DNA of 64,000 nt from Eunapius fragilis (GCA_963681505.1 OY811972.1:17572044-17636043); one strand, 5' to 3'. Shown: positions 42,301-54,298, numbered from the stretch's first letter. The notes: a model not told the origin generated them from the letters alone. Made by a program: numbers and translations.

Positions 42301-45240
42301 TCCCGCGGGAGCAATTGGGAGCAATTGGTCCAAACGAATTGCTCCGAATCGCTCCCGCGAGTGCAATTGGGAGCAATTGGTTCAAACGAATGCGGGAGAA
42401 ATTGGGAGCAATTGGTCCAAACCAATTGCTCCGAAATGCTCCTGCGGGAGCTATTGGGAGCAATTGGTCCAAACGAATCGCTCCCAATCGCTACCACTGG
42501 AGCAATTGGGAGCAATTGGTCCAAACGAATTGCTCCCAATGGCTCCAGCGGGAGCAATTGGGAGCAATTGGTCCAAACGAATTGCTCCCAATCGCTCCCG
42601 CGGGAGCAATTGGGAGCAATTGGTCCAAACGAATTTCTCCCAATCGCTCCAGCTGGAGCAATTGGGAGCAATTGGTCCAAACAAATTGCTCCCAATCGCT
42701 CCAGCGGGAACAATTTGGAGCAATTGGTCCAAACGAATTGCTCCCAATCGCTCCCACGGGAGCAATTGGGAGCAATTGGTCCAAACGAATTGCTCCCAAT
42801 CGCTCCCGCGGGAGCAATTGGGAGCAATTGGTCCAAACGAATTGCTCCCAATCGCTCCCGCGGGAGCAATTGGGAGCAATTGGTCCAAACGAATTGCTCC
42901 CAATCGCTCCCGCAGGAGCAATTGGGAGCAATTGGTCCAAACGAATTGCTCCAAATCGCTCCCGCGGGAGCAATTGGGAGCAATTGGTCCAAACGAATTG
43001 CTCCCAATCGCTCCCGCGGGAGCAATTGGTCCAAACGAATTGCTCCCAATCGCTCTCGCGGGAGCAATTGGGAGCAATTGGTCCAAACGAATTGCTCCAA
43101 ATCGCTCCCGCGGGAGCAGTTGGGAGCAAATGGTCCAAACGAATGCGGGAGCAATTGGGAGCAATTGGTCCAAACGAATTTCTCCCAATCGCTCCAGCGG
43201 GAGCAATTCAGGAGCAATTGGTCCAAACAAATTGCTCCGAATCGCTCCCGCGGGAGCAGTTGGGAGCAATTGGTCCAAACGAATGCGGGAGCAATTGGGA
43301 GCAATTGGTCCAAACGAATTGCTCCGAATTGCTCCCGCGGGAGCAAATGGGAGCAATTGGTCCAAACGAATTGCTCCCAATCGCTCCAGCGGGAACAATT
43401 TGGAGCAATTGGTCCAAACGAATTGCTCCCAATCGCTCCCGCGGGAGCAATTGGGAGCAATTGGTCCAAACGAATTGCTCCCAATCGCTCCCGCGGGAGC
43501 AATTGGGAGCAATTGGTCCAAACGAATTGCTCCCAATCGCTCCCGCGGGAGCAATTGGGAGCAATTGGTCCAAACGAATTGCTCCCAATCGCTCCCGCAG
43601 GAGCAATTGGGAGCAATTGGTCCAAACGAATTGCTCCAAATCGCTCCCGCGGGAGCAATTGGGAGCAATTGGTCCAAACGAATTGCTCCCAATCGCTCCC
43701 GCGGGAGCAATTGGTCCAAACGAATTGCTCCCAATCGCTCTCGCGGGAGCAATTGGGAGCAATTGGTCCAAACGAATTGCTCCAAATCGCTCCCGCGGGA
43801 GCAGTTGGGAGCAAATGGTCCAAACGAATGCGGGAGCAATTGGGAGCAATTGGTCCAAACGAATTTCTCCCAATCGCTCCAGCGGGAGCAATTCAGGAGC
43901 AATTGGTCCAAACAAATTGCTCCGAATCGCTCCCGCGGGAGCAGTTGGGAGCAATTGGTCCAAACGAATGCGGGAGCAATTGGGAGCAATTGGTCCAAAC
44001 GAATTGCTCCGAATTGCTCCCGCGGGAGCAAATGGGAGCAATTGGTCCAAACGAATTGCTCCCAATCGCTCCAGCGGGAACAATTTGGAGCAATTGGTCC
44101 AAACGAATTGCTCCCAATCGCTCCCGCGGGAGCAATTGGGAGCAATTGGTCCAAACGAATTGCTCCCAATCGCTCCCGCGGGAGCAATTGGGAGCAATTG
44201 GTCCAAACGAATTGCTCCCAATCGCTCCCGCGGGAGCAATTGGGAGCAATTGGTCCAAACGAATTGCTCCCAATCGCTCCCACGGGAGCAATTGGGAGCA
44301 ATTGGTCCAAACGAATTGCTCCAAATCGCTCCCGCGGGAGCAATTGGTCCAAACGAATTGCTCCCAATCGCTCCCGCGGGAGCAATTGGTCCAAACGAAT
44401 TGCTCCCAATCGCTCCCCCGGGAGCAATTGGGAGCAATTGGTCCAAACGAATTGCTCCAAATCGCTCCCGCGGGAGCAGTTGGGAGCAAATGGTCCAAAC
44501 GAATGCGGGAGCAATAGGGAGCAATTGGTCCAAACGAATTGCTCCGAATTGCTCCCGCGGGAGCAATTGGGAGCAATTGGTCCAAACGAATTGCTCCCAA
44601 TCGCTCCCACTGGAGCAATTGGAAGCAATTGGTCCAAACGAATTGCTCCCAATCGCTCCAGCGGGAGCAATTGGGAGCAATTGGTCCAAACGAATTGCTC
44701 CCAATCGCTCCCGTGGGAGCAATTGGGAGCAATTGGTCCAAACGAATTGCTCCAAATCGCTCCCGCGGGAGCAATTGGTCTAAACGAATTGCTCCCAATC
44801 GCTCCCGCGGGAGCAATTGGGAGCAATTGGTCCTAACGAATTGCTCCAAATCGCTCCCGTGGGAGCAATTGGGAGCAAATGGTCCAATCGAATGCGGGAG
44901 CAATTGGGAGCAATTGGTCCAAACGAATTGCTCCCAATCGCTCCCCCGGAAGCAATTGGGAGCAATTGGTCCAAACGAATTGCTCCCAATCGCTCCCGCG
45001 GGAGCAATTTTGAGCAATTGGTCCAAACGAATTGCTCCCAATCGCTCCCGCGGGAGCAATTGGGAGCAATTGGTCCAAACGAATTGCTCCGAATCGCTCC
45101 CGCGAGTGCAATTGGGAGCAATTGGTTCAAACGAATGCGGGAGAAATTGGGAGCAATTGGTCCAAACCAATTGCTCCGAAATGCTCCTGCGGGAGCTATT
45201 GGGAGCAATTGGTCCAAACGAATCGCTCCCAATCGCTACC
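38190..45240. repeat. Higher-order repeat, 2,744/2,745-bp period
   Basis: Characteristic variant strings recur at 39050, 41794 and 44539, and at 39291, 42035 and 44780, giving offsets of 2,744 and 2,745 bp. One diagnostic variant is GGTCTAAACG beside a CCGTGGG junction. Internal stretches, especially 42.7-43.9 kb, contain extra local rearrangements, so the copies are not fully collinear. A related single copy lies near 9.4-10.5 kb. Confidence 0.7.
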
Positions 45241-48200
45241 ACTGGAGCAATTGGGAGCAATTGGTCCAAACGAATTGCTCCCAATGGCTCCAGCGGGAGC
45301 AATTGGGAGCAATTGGTCCAAACGAATTGCTCCCAATCGCTCCCGCGGGAGCAATTGGGAGCAATTGGTCCAAACGAATTGCTCCCAATCGCTCCCCCGG
45401 GAGCAATTGGGAGCAATTGGTCCAAACGAATTGCTCCCAATCGCTCCCACTGGAGCAATTGGAAGCAATTGGTCCAAACGAATTGCTCCCAATCGCTCTA
45501 GCGGGAGCAATTGGGAGCAATTGGTCCAAACGAATTGCTCCAAATCGCTCCCGCGGGAGCAATTGGTCCAAACGAATTGCTCCCAATCGCTCCCGTGGGA
45601 GCAATTGGGAGCAATTGGTCCAAACGAATTGCTCCAAATCGCTCCCGCGGGAGCAATTGGGAGCAAATGGTCCAAACGAATGCGGGAGCAATTGGGAGCA
45701 ATTGGTCCAAACGAATTGCTCCCAATCGCTCCCCCGGGAGCAATTGGGAGCAATTGGTCCAAACGAATTGCTCCCAATCGCTCCCGCGGGAGCAATTTTG
45801 AGCAATTGGTCCAAACGAATTGCTCCCAATCGCTCCCGCGGGAGCAATTGGGAGCAATTGGTCCAAACGAATTGCTCCGAATCGCTCCCGCGGGAGCAAT
45901 TGGGAGCAAATGGTCCAAACGAATTGCTCCCAATCGCTCCCGCGGGAGCAATTGGGAGCAATTGGTCCAAACGAATTGCTCCGAATCGCTCCCGCGGGAG
46001 CAATTGGGAGCAATTGGTCCAAACGAATTGCTCCAAATCGCTCCCGCGGGAGCAATTGGGAGCAATTGGTCCAAACGAATTGCTCCGAATCGCTCCCGCG
46101 GGAGCAATTGGGAGCAATTGGTTCAAACGAATGCGGGAGCAATTGGGAGCAATTGGTCCAAACGAATTGCTCCGAAATGCTCCTGCGGGAGCTATTGGGA
46201 GCAATTGGTCCAAACGAATTGCTCCCAATCGCTACCACGGGAGCAATTGGGAGCAACTGGTCCAAACGAATTGCTCCCAATCGCTCCAGCGGGAGCAATT
46301 GGGTGCAATTGGTCCAAACGAATTGCTCCCAATCGCTCCCGCGGGAGCAATTGGGAGCAATTGGTCCAAACGAATTGCTTCAAATCGCTCCCGCGGGAGC
46401 AATTGGGAGCAATTGGTCCAAACGAATTGCTCCAAATCGCTCCCGCGGGAGCAATTGGGAGCAATTGGTCCAAACGAATTGCTCCCAATCGCTCCAGCGG
46501 GAGCAATTGGGAGCAATTGGTCCAAACGAATGCGGGAGCAATTGGGAGCAATTGGTCCAAACGAATTGCTCCGAATTGCTCCCGCGGGAGCAATTGGGAT
46601 CAATTGGTCCAAACGAATTGCTCCCAATCTCTCCAGCGGGAGCAATTGGGAGCAATTGGTCCAAACGAATTTCTCCCAATCGCTCCCGCGGGAGCAATTG
46701 GTCCTAACGAATCGCTCCCAATCGCTCCCGCGGGAGCAATTGGGAGCAATTGGTCCAAACGAATTGCTCCCAATCGCTCCCGCGGGAACAATTGGGAGCA
46801 ATTGGTCAAAACGAATTGCTCCGAATCGCTCTCGCTGGAGCAATAGGGAGCAATTGGTCCAGACGAAATGCTCAGAATCGCTCCCACGGGAGCAATTGGT
46901 AGCAATTGGTCCAAACGAATTGCTCCGAATCGCTCCCGCGGGAGCAATTGGGAGCATTTGGTCCAAACGAATTGCTCCCAATCGCTCCCGCAGGAGTAAT
47001 TGGGAGCAATTGGTCCAAACGAATTGCTCCCAATCGCTCCCCAGGGAGCAATTGGGAGCAATTGGTCCAAACGAATTGCTCCCAATCGCTCCTGCGGGAG
47101 CAATTTTGAGCAATTGGTCCAAACGAATTGCTCTCAATCGCTCCCGCGGGAGCAATTGGGAGCAATTGGTCCAAACGAATTGCTCCGAATCGCTCCCGCG
47201 GGAGCAATTGGGAGCAATTGGTTCAAACGAATGCGGGAGCAATTGGGAGCAATTGGTCCAAACGAATTGCTCCGAATTGCTCCTGCGGGAGCTATTGGGA
47301 GCAATTGGTCCAAACGAATTGCTCCCAATCGCTACCGCGGGAGCAATTGGGAGCAATTGGTCCAAACGAATTGCTCCCAATCGCTCCAGCGGGAGCAATT
47401 GGGAGCAATTGGTCCAAACGAATTGCTCCCAATCGCTCCCGCGGGAGCAATTGGGAGGAATTGGTCCAAACGAATTGCTTCGAATCGCTCCCGCGGGAGC
47501 AATTGGGAGCAATTTGTCCAAACGAATTGCTCCAAATCGCTCCCGCAGGAGCAATTGGGAGCAATTGGTCCAAACGAATTGCTCCCAATCGCTCCCGCGG
47601 GAGCAATTGGGAGCAATTGGTCCCAACGAATTGCTCCCAATCGCTCCAGCGGGAGCAATTGGGAGCAATTGGTCCAAACGAATTGCTCCAAATCGCTCCC
47701 GCGGGAGCAATCGGGAGCAAATGGTCCAAACGAATGCGGGAGCAATTGGGAGCAATTGGTCCAAACGAATTGCTCCGAATTGCTCCCGCGGGAGCAATTG
47801 GGAGCAATTGGTCAAGACCAATTGCTCCCAATCGCTCCCCTGGGAGCAATTGGGAGCAATTGGTGCAATCGAATTGCTCCCAATCGCTCCCGCGGGAGCA
47901 ATTGGGAGCAATTGGTCCAAACGAATCGCTCCTAATCGCTTCCGCGGGAGCAATTGGGAGCGATTTGTCCAAACGAATTGCTCCAAATCACTCCCGCGGG
48001 AGCAATTGGGAGCAATTGGTCCAAACGAATGCGAGAGCAATTGGGAGCAATTGATCCGAACGAATTGCTCCCAATCGCTACCGCGGGAGCAATTTTGAGC
48101 AATTGGTCCAAACGAATTGCTCCCAATCGCTCCCGCGGCAGCAATTTAGAGCAATTGGTCCAAACGAATTGCTCCCAATCGCTCCCGCGGGAGCAATTGG

Positions 48201-50304
48201 GAGCAATTGGTCCAAACGAATTGCTCCAAATCGCTCCCGCGGGAGCAATTGGGAGCAATTGGTCCAAACGAATTGCTCCCAATCGCTCCCGCGGGAGCAA
48301 TTGGTCCAAACGAATTGCTCCCAATCGCTCCCGCGGGAGCAATTGGGAGCAATTGGTCCAAACGAATTGCTCCAAATCGCTCCCGCGGGAGCAATTGGGA
48401 GCAAATGGTCCAAACGAATGCGGGAGCAATTGGGAGCAATTGGTCCAAACGAATTGCTCCGAATTGCTCCCGCGGGAGCAATTGGGAGCAATTGGTCCAG
48501 ACCAATTTATCCCAATCGCTCCCCTGGGAGCAATTGGGAGCAATTGGTCCAATCGAATTGCTCCCAATCGCTCCCGCGGGAGCAATTGGGAGCAATTGGT
48601 CAAAACGAATTGCTCCCAATCGCTTCCGCGGGAGCAATTGGGAGCAATTGGTCCAAACGAATTGCTCCAAATCGCTCCCGCGGGAGCAATTGGGAGCAAT
48701 TGGTCCAAACGAATGCAGGAGCAATTGGTAGCAATTGGTCCAAACGAATTGCTCCCAATCGCTCCCGCGGGAGCAATTTTGACCAATTGGTCCAAACGAA
48801 TTGCTCCCAATCGCTCCCGCGGGAGCAATTGGGAGCAATTGGTCCAAACGAATTGCTCCCAATTGCTCCCGCAGCAGCAATTGGGAGCAATTGGTCCAAA
48901 CGAATTGCTCCCAATCGCTCCCGCGGGAGCAATTGGGAGCAATTGGTCCAAACGAATTGCTTCGAATCGCTCCCGCGGGAGCAATTTGGAGCAATTGGTC
49001 CAAACGAATTGCTCCAAATCGCTCCCGTGGGAGCAATTGGGAGCAATTGGTCCAAACGAATTGCTCCCAATCGCTCCCGCGGGAGCAATTGGGAGCAATT
49101 GGTCCAAACGAATTGCTCCCAATCGCTCCAGTGGGAGCAATTTGGAGCAATTGGTCCAAACGAATTGCTCCAAATCGCTCCCGCGGGAGCAATCGGGAGC
49201 AAATGGTCCAAACGAATGCGGGAGCAATTGGGAGCAATGTGTCCAAACGAATTGCTCCGAATTGCTCCCGCGGGAGCAATTGGGAGCAATTGGTCCAGAC
49301 CAATTGCTCCCAATCGCTCCCCTGGGTGCAATTGGGAGCAATTGGTACAATCGAATTGCTCCCAATCGCTCCCGCGGGAGCAATTGGGAGCAATTGGTCC
49401 AAACGAATTGCTCCCAATCGCTTCCGCGGGCAATTGGGAGCGATTGGTCCAAACGAATTGCTCCAAATCACTCCCGCGGGAGCAATTGAAAGCAATTGGT
49501 CCAAACGAATTGCTCCGAATCGCTCCCGCGGGAGCAATTGGGAGCAATTGGTCCAAACAAATTGCTCCCAATCGCTCCCGCGGGAGCAATTGGGAGCAAT
49601 TGGTCCAAACGAATTGCTCCGAATCGCTCCCGCGGGAGCAATTGGTTCAAACGAATGCGGGAGAAATTGGGAGCAATTGGTCCAAACCAATTGCTCCGAA
49701 ATGCTCCTGCGGGAGCTATTGGGAGCAATTGGTCCAAACGAATCGCTCCCAATCGCTACCACGGGAGCAATTGGGAGCAATTGGTCCGAACGAATTGCTC
49801 CCAATCGCTCCAGCGGGAGCAATTGGGAGCAATTGGTCCAAACGAATTGCTCCCAATCGCTCCTGCGGGAGCAATTGGGAGCAATTGGTCCAAACGAATT
49901 TCTCCCAATCGCTCCAGCGGGAGCAATTCAGGAGCAATTGGTCCAAACAAATTGCTCCGAATCGCTCCCGCGGGAGCAGTTGGGAGCAATTGGTCCAAAC
50001 GAATGCGGGAGCAATTGGGAGCAATTGGTCCAAACGAATTGCTCCGAATTGCTCCCGCGGGAGCAAATGGGAGCAATTGGTCCAAACGAATTGCTCCCAA
50101 TCGCTCCAGCGGGAACAATTTGGAGCAATTGGTCCAAACGAATTGCTCCCAATCGCTCCCGCGGGAGCAATTGGGAGCAATTGGTCCAAACGAATTGCTC
50201 CCAATCGCTCCCGCGGGAGCAATTGGGAGCAATTGGTCCAAACGAATTGCTCCCAATCGCTCCCGCGGGAGCAATTGGGAGCAATTGGTCCAAACGAATT
50301 GCTC

Positions 50305-50324
50305 GGTTAGGGTTAGGGTTAGGG
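50305..50324 (+). repeat. Interstitial telomere-like repeat at the satellite edge
   Basis: Directly after the truncated last satellite unit come 20 bases made of slightly more than three TTAGGG units in the GGTTAG register. The G-rich strand is the plus strand. Non-telomeric sequence follows, so this is interstitial rather than a chromosome end. Shorter versions lie at 53241-53254 and 55198-55212. Confidence 0.85.
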
Positions 50325-51079
50325 TGGATTTATGGCCCTGGCATAGTTTCTATTTACCATGTTATGGAGCTTCTTGTAGGTTACAAGTGGGGGCGGATAC
50401 GCCCGTCACGTTTAATCACGTGATATGAGGGAGGCGAAATTTGTGTGCAACCCCCAGTGTGTTTTCCAAACTAGTACATCTCTTTACAAGTAGCTAGAGC
50501 ATGTGATAGCTAGTGATAATTCAGTTATTCAGTTCTATCAGACTCTCCAAGCTGGACAACCACATATACTAAGGACGGCTGATGGCCACTGATATTTTCA
50601 ACCTGAAGACTTTGGCTTGGAGCAGGTGAAGGGAGCATGGGTGACATCTCAGCAGAATGGCCCTAGCATATTCTGCGTCAGTAACGTGATACCCCCAGAT
50701 TTTTAATATTCTGAGATAGGGGCTGGAGAAGAGAAAAGGGATGGAATGTGTTATTAAGTGGTACATAAAAAAGGACAAGTTATAAGACAAATAAAATATT
50801 GAATTTGTGTGTTTGTTCAACAGTTACATGATGAAATCATATCACATGAAGGGAGGGGGGTGGGGTGAAAGAGGGACAGACATAGGTGTGGCAATGTTGC
50901 TAGTCACCTCACTCCTAATTCTCTGTCTCCCTCCCCCACCCTCACCATATCTCCTGAACACCCTCATTCTCCACACACACACACACACACAAATACACAC
51001 ACATGCAAACATACGTACACATTGCCCCACACACATGCACAAACACAGTGACACACATGCACACAACCTTTGCTGGTCC
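50311..51079. repeat. Telomere-motif-headed repeat element, copy 1
   Basis: This block of about 770 bp is repeated at 53241-54144 almost base for base, with an offset of 2,930 bp. Single differences include AATCACG versus AAGCACG near 50415. Relative to copy 2 it lacks 139 bp. The gap falls exactly at an 18-bp sequence, CAGACTCTCCAAGCTGGA, that flanks the extra segment as a direct repeat in copy 2. It ends in CA-rich sequence (50972 onward) and the homology stops after TGCTGGTCC. No coding potential is evident. It may be a fragment of a dispersed element or part of a local duplication. Confidence 0.85.
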
Positions 51080-51548
51080 TTCGATCAGTTTAGTAAGCTC
51101 GGTCGGCATCCAGCCAAAATAGCCAACCCTTCTCTTACAGCCAAACGTTTCTCAGCTAGAGAAGTACTGATAGAGTGTTGAGGTAGTAATGGTTGTGTGT
51201 TGAAGTGAGAGTGTATCTCAGGGAAGCCTTTGAGGAATGGTCTGGACACTCCTGTAAATGAACCACTAGCTCAACAAGCGAGTTCTCAACTTTATTCACA
51301 AGCACCCACGGACTGTGAACAAGAACAAGAAAAAGGGTTAACAGCTGAAGAGTCGGACATAGACATTCACAAGTATATACATTCATTAATACATTTGAAA
51401 TTATGAATCTTAACGGTTTTGTTAATGCGTAGGTTTATTGTTGATCGGTTGATCTGGGTAGATCGCAATTAGGCTGCTCACGTGAGTACCATTTATATTC
51501 AATGGCGACGTACAACAGGCAAGAACATATGACAGGCGGATGGTAGGA
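51080..51548. other. Non-repeated 470-bp stretch, nothing recognised
   Basis: This stretch separates two blocks that are both present in the downstream copy, where about 150 bp of different, tandemly repeated sequence takes its place. It is moderately AT-rich, with no convincing open frame, RNA gene or terminal repeats. It could be an insertion in copy 1 or a replaced segment in copy 2. Confidence 0.5.
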
Positions 51549-51651
51549 CCTACCAGGGTGATCACAGCGTAGTTGGATAATCATTTATCAACAGGCTCAA
51601 TTCATATTAGCTGTAATTGTGAGAAAATGGTCAATTCTTATTAGTGCACAC
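51549..51651. repeat. Flank block, copy 1 of 2
   Basis: About 100 bp ending in TTCTTATTAGTGCACACA is repeated at 54299-54402 with a few substitutions. In both places it leads directly into CA-rich tandem repeats, but of different kinds: a 42-43 bp minisatellite here and a simple CA tract downstream. Confidence 0.8.
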
Positions 51652-53182
51652 AACCCCCTCAACACCCCCAGTGCACACCCATAGGTATGTACACATCCCC
51701 TCAACACCCCCAGTGCACACCCATAGGTATGCACACATCCCCCTCAACACCCCCTACGCACACCCATAGGTATGTACACATCCCTTTAACACCCCCAGTG
51801 CACAATCATAGGTATGCACACATCCCCCTCAACACCCCCTACGCACACCCATAGCTATGCACACATCCGCCTCAACACCCCCAGCGCACACCTATAGGTA
51901 TGTACACATCCCCCTCAAGACCCCCAGTGCACACACATAGCTATGCACACATCCCCCTCAACACCCCCAGTGCACACCCATAGGTATGTACACATCCCCT
52001 CAACACCCCCCAGCGCACACCCATAGCTATGCACACATCCCCCTCAACACCCCCAGTGCACACCCATAGGTATGTACACATCCCCTTCCCCCCCCCCCCC
52101 AGCGCACACCCATAGGTATGCACACATCCCCCTCAACACCCCCAGTGCACACACATAGCTATGTACACATCCCCCTCAATACTCCCAGTGCACACCCTTA
52201 GGTATGTACACATCCCCTCAACACCCCCAGTGCACACCCATAGGTATGCACACATCCCCTTCAACACCCCCAGTGCACACCCATAGCTATGTACACATCC
52301 CCCTCAACACTCCCAGTGCACAGCCATAGGTATGTACACATCCCCTCAACACCCCCCAGTGCACACCCATAGCTATGCACACATCCCCCTCAACACCCCC
52401 AGTGCACACCCATACGTATGTACACATCCCCTCAACACCAGCAGTGCACACTCATAGGTATGCACACATCCCCCTCAACACCCCCTACGCACACCCATAG
52501 CTATGCACACATCACCCTCAACACCCCCAGTGCACACCCATAGGTATGTACACATCCCCTCAACACCCCCAGTGCACACTCATAGGTATGCACACATCCC
52601 CCTCAACACCCCCTACGCACACCCATAGCTATGCACACATCCGCCTCAACACCCCCAGTGCACACCCATAGGTATGCACACATCACCCTCAACACCCCCA
52701 GCGCACACCCATAGGTATGTACACATCCCCCTCAACACCCCCAGTGCACACCCATAGGTATGTACACATCCCCTTCCCCCCCCCCCCCCCCCCAGCGCAC
52801 ACCCATAGGTATGCACACATCCCCTTCAACACCCCCAGTGCACACCCATAGCTATGTACACATCCCCCTCAACACTCCCAGTGCACAGCCATAGGTATGT
52901 ACACATCCCCTCAACACCCCCCTGCGCACACCCACATCCCCTCAACACCCCCCAGCGCACACACATAGCTATGTACACATCCCCCTCAACACCAGCAGTG
53001 CACACCCATAGGTATGTACACATCCCCCTCAACACCAGCAGTGCACACCCATAGGTATGTACACATCCCCCTCAACACCAGCAGTGCACACACATAGCTA
53101 TGTACACATCCCCCTCAACACCAGCAGTGCACACCCATAGGTATGTACACATCCCCCTCAACACCCCCAGTGCGCACACATC
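51652..53182. repeat. Minisatellite, 42-43 bp unit
   Basis: About 36 tandem copies share a unit containing CACATCCCCCTCAACAC, then CCCCAGTGCACACCCATAG, then GTATGTA. Unit length alternates between 42 and 43 bp with the number of C residues. Variants include CCAGCAGTGCACAC, CCCCTACGCACAC and GGTATGCA. Two units have grown long C runs (near 52087 and 52776). Short open frames inside are repeat artefacts. Confidence 0.95.
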
Positions 53183-53240
53183 CCACCTCTAAACCTTTCC
53201 AATTGGAAATAAGGTGTTATTACCTATTCTACCAGCCCGA

Positions 53241-54144
53241 GGTTAGGGTTAGGGTGGATTTATGGCCCTGGCATAGTTTCTATTTACCATGTTATGGAGC
53301 TTCTTGTAGGTTACAAGTGGGGGCGGATACGCCCGTCACGTTTAAGCACGTGATATGAGGGAGGCGAAATTTGTGTGCAACCCCCAGTGTGTTTTCCAAA
53401 CTAGTACATCTCTTTACAAGTAGCTAGAGCATGTGATAGCTAGTGATAATTCAGTTATTCAGTTCTATCAGACTCTCCAAGCTGGAGAGTGATCTGGAAG
53501 CACAGCCAGACCTTGACGAAGTGTTATACTCACCACGAGTGCTTTCTCCTGGGTCCTCTTTTACATCCCAGCTCAGCCTAAGCTCATCCATCTGTGAGAT
53601 AAACAGCCAGACTCTCCAAGCTGGACAACCACATATACTAAGGACGGCTGATGGCCACTGATATTTTCAACCTGAAGACTTTGGCTTGGAGCAGGTGAAG
53701 GGAGCATGGGTGACATCTCAGCAGAAAGGCCCTAGCTTATTCTGCGTCAGTAACGTGATACCCCCAGATTTTTAATATTCTGAGATAGGGGCTGGAGAAT
53801 AGAAAAGGGATGGAATGTGTTATTAAGTGGTACATAAAAAAGGACAAGTTATAAGACAAATAAAATATTGAATTTGTGTGTTTGTTCAACAGTTACATGA
53901 TGAAATCATATCACATGAAGGGAGGGGGGTGGGGTGAAAGAGGGACAGACATAGGTGTGGCAATGTTGCTAGTCACCTCACTCCTAATTCTCTGTCTCCC
54001 TCCCCCACCCTCACCATATCTCCTGAACACCCTCATTCTCCACACACACACACACAAATACACACACATGCAAACATACGTACACATTGCCCCACACACA
54101 TGCACAAACACAGTGACACACATGCACACAACCTTTGCTGGTCC
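53241..54144. repeat. Telomere-motif-headed repeat element, copy 2 (longer form)
   Basis: This matches 50311-51079 and carries an extra 139 bp between the 18-bp direct repeats at 53469-53486 and 53608-53625. It begins with about two TTAGGG units. It is preceded by about 58 bp of unremarkable sequence after the minisatellite. The CA tract near 54042 is shorter than in copy 1. No gene is seen. Confidence 0.85.
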
Positions 54145-54212
54145 ATGCGAACAGGGGAAGCATAGCTCCCATGTGGACAGAGGAAGCATAGCTCCCACAC
54201 ACACACATCCAA

Positions 54213-54290
<78 letters not shown>

Positions 54291-54298
54291 AGCAGTAC
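54145..54298. repeat. Short minisatellite plus long CA microsatellite
   Basis: Two copies of a motif containing GGAAGCATAGCTCCCA are followed by CA repeats at 54196-54207 and 54215-54288. The same motif family reappears at 54543-54650, so the block seems to have been split by the CA tracts and the flank block. Confidence 0.8.

Larger units (their letters stand above)
1..50304. repeat. Satellite array, 52-bp hairpin-forming unit
   Basis: The whole segment is a tandem array with a basic period of 52 bp; for example the first unit junctions, CCCGCGGG, lie 52 bp apart. A canonical unit reads as two copies of GGGAGCAATT, the centre GGTCCAAACG, then AATTGCTCCC, AATCGCTCCC and GC. The two 20-bp arms are inverted repeats with one mismatch, and the unit junction GCTCCCGCGGGAGC is itself a 14-bp palindrome, so either strand can fold at every unit. 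By length the array holds roughly 970-1,020 units. The canonical unit contains no TA dinucleotide and no TGA or TCA, so no stop codon exists on either strand. Because 52 is not a multiple of 3, each frame steps through all three phases and gives a 52-residue pseudo-protein repeat. The array is open on the left and stops abruptly at 50304. I infer satellite heterochromatin; centromeric or subtelomeric function cannot be decided from sequence. Confidence 0.97.

Noticed and set aside
1..50304. CRISPR array or bacterial repeat system
   Set aside because: Repeats are directly adjacent with no unique spacers. The surroundings are clearly eukaryotic, with telomeric repeats and spliced exons.
50305..50324. 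Chromosome end
   Set aside because: Only about three telomeric units are present and ordinary sequence continues for 13.7 kb, so the motif is interstitial.
13..50428. Very long open reading frames (hundreds to 1,381 codons) on both strands
   Set aside because: They consist only of the satellite read in every frame. The unit lacks stop triplets on both strands, and frames end wherever a point variant happens to make a stop. Some use alternative starts. No domain or start context supports coding.
51080..51548. Solo LTR or inserted transposon
   Set aside because: The segment is absent from the downstream copy, but I found no matching terminal repeats or target-site duplication at its limits.
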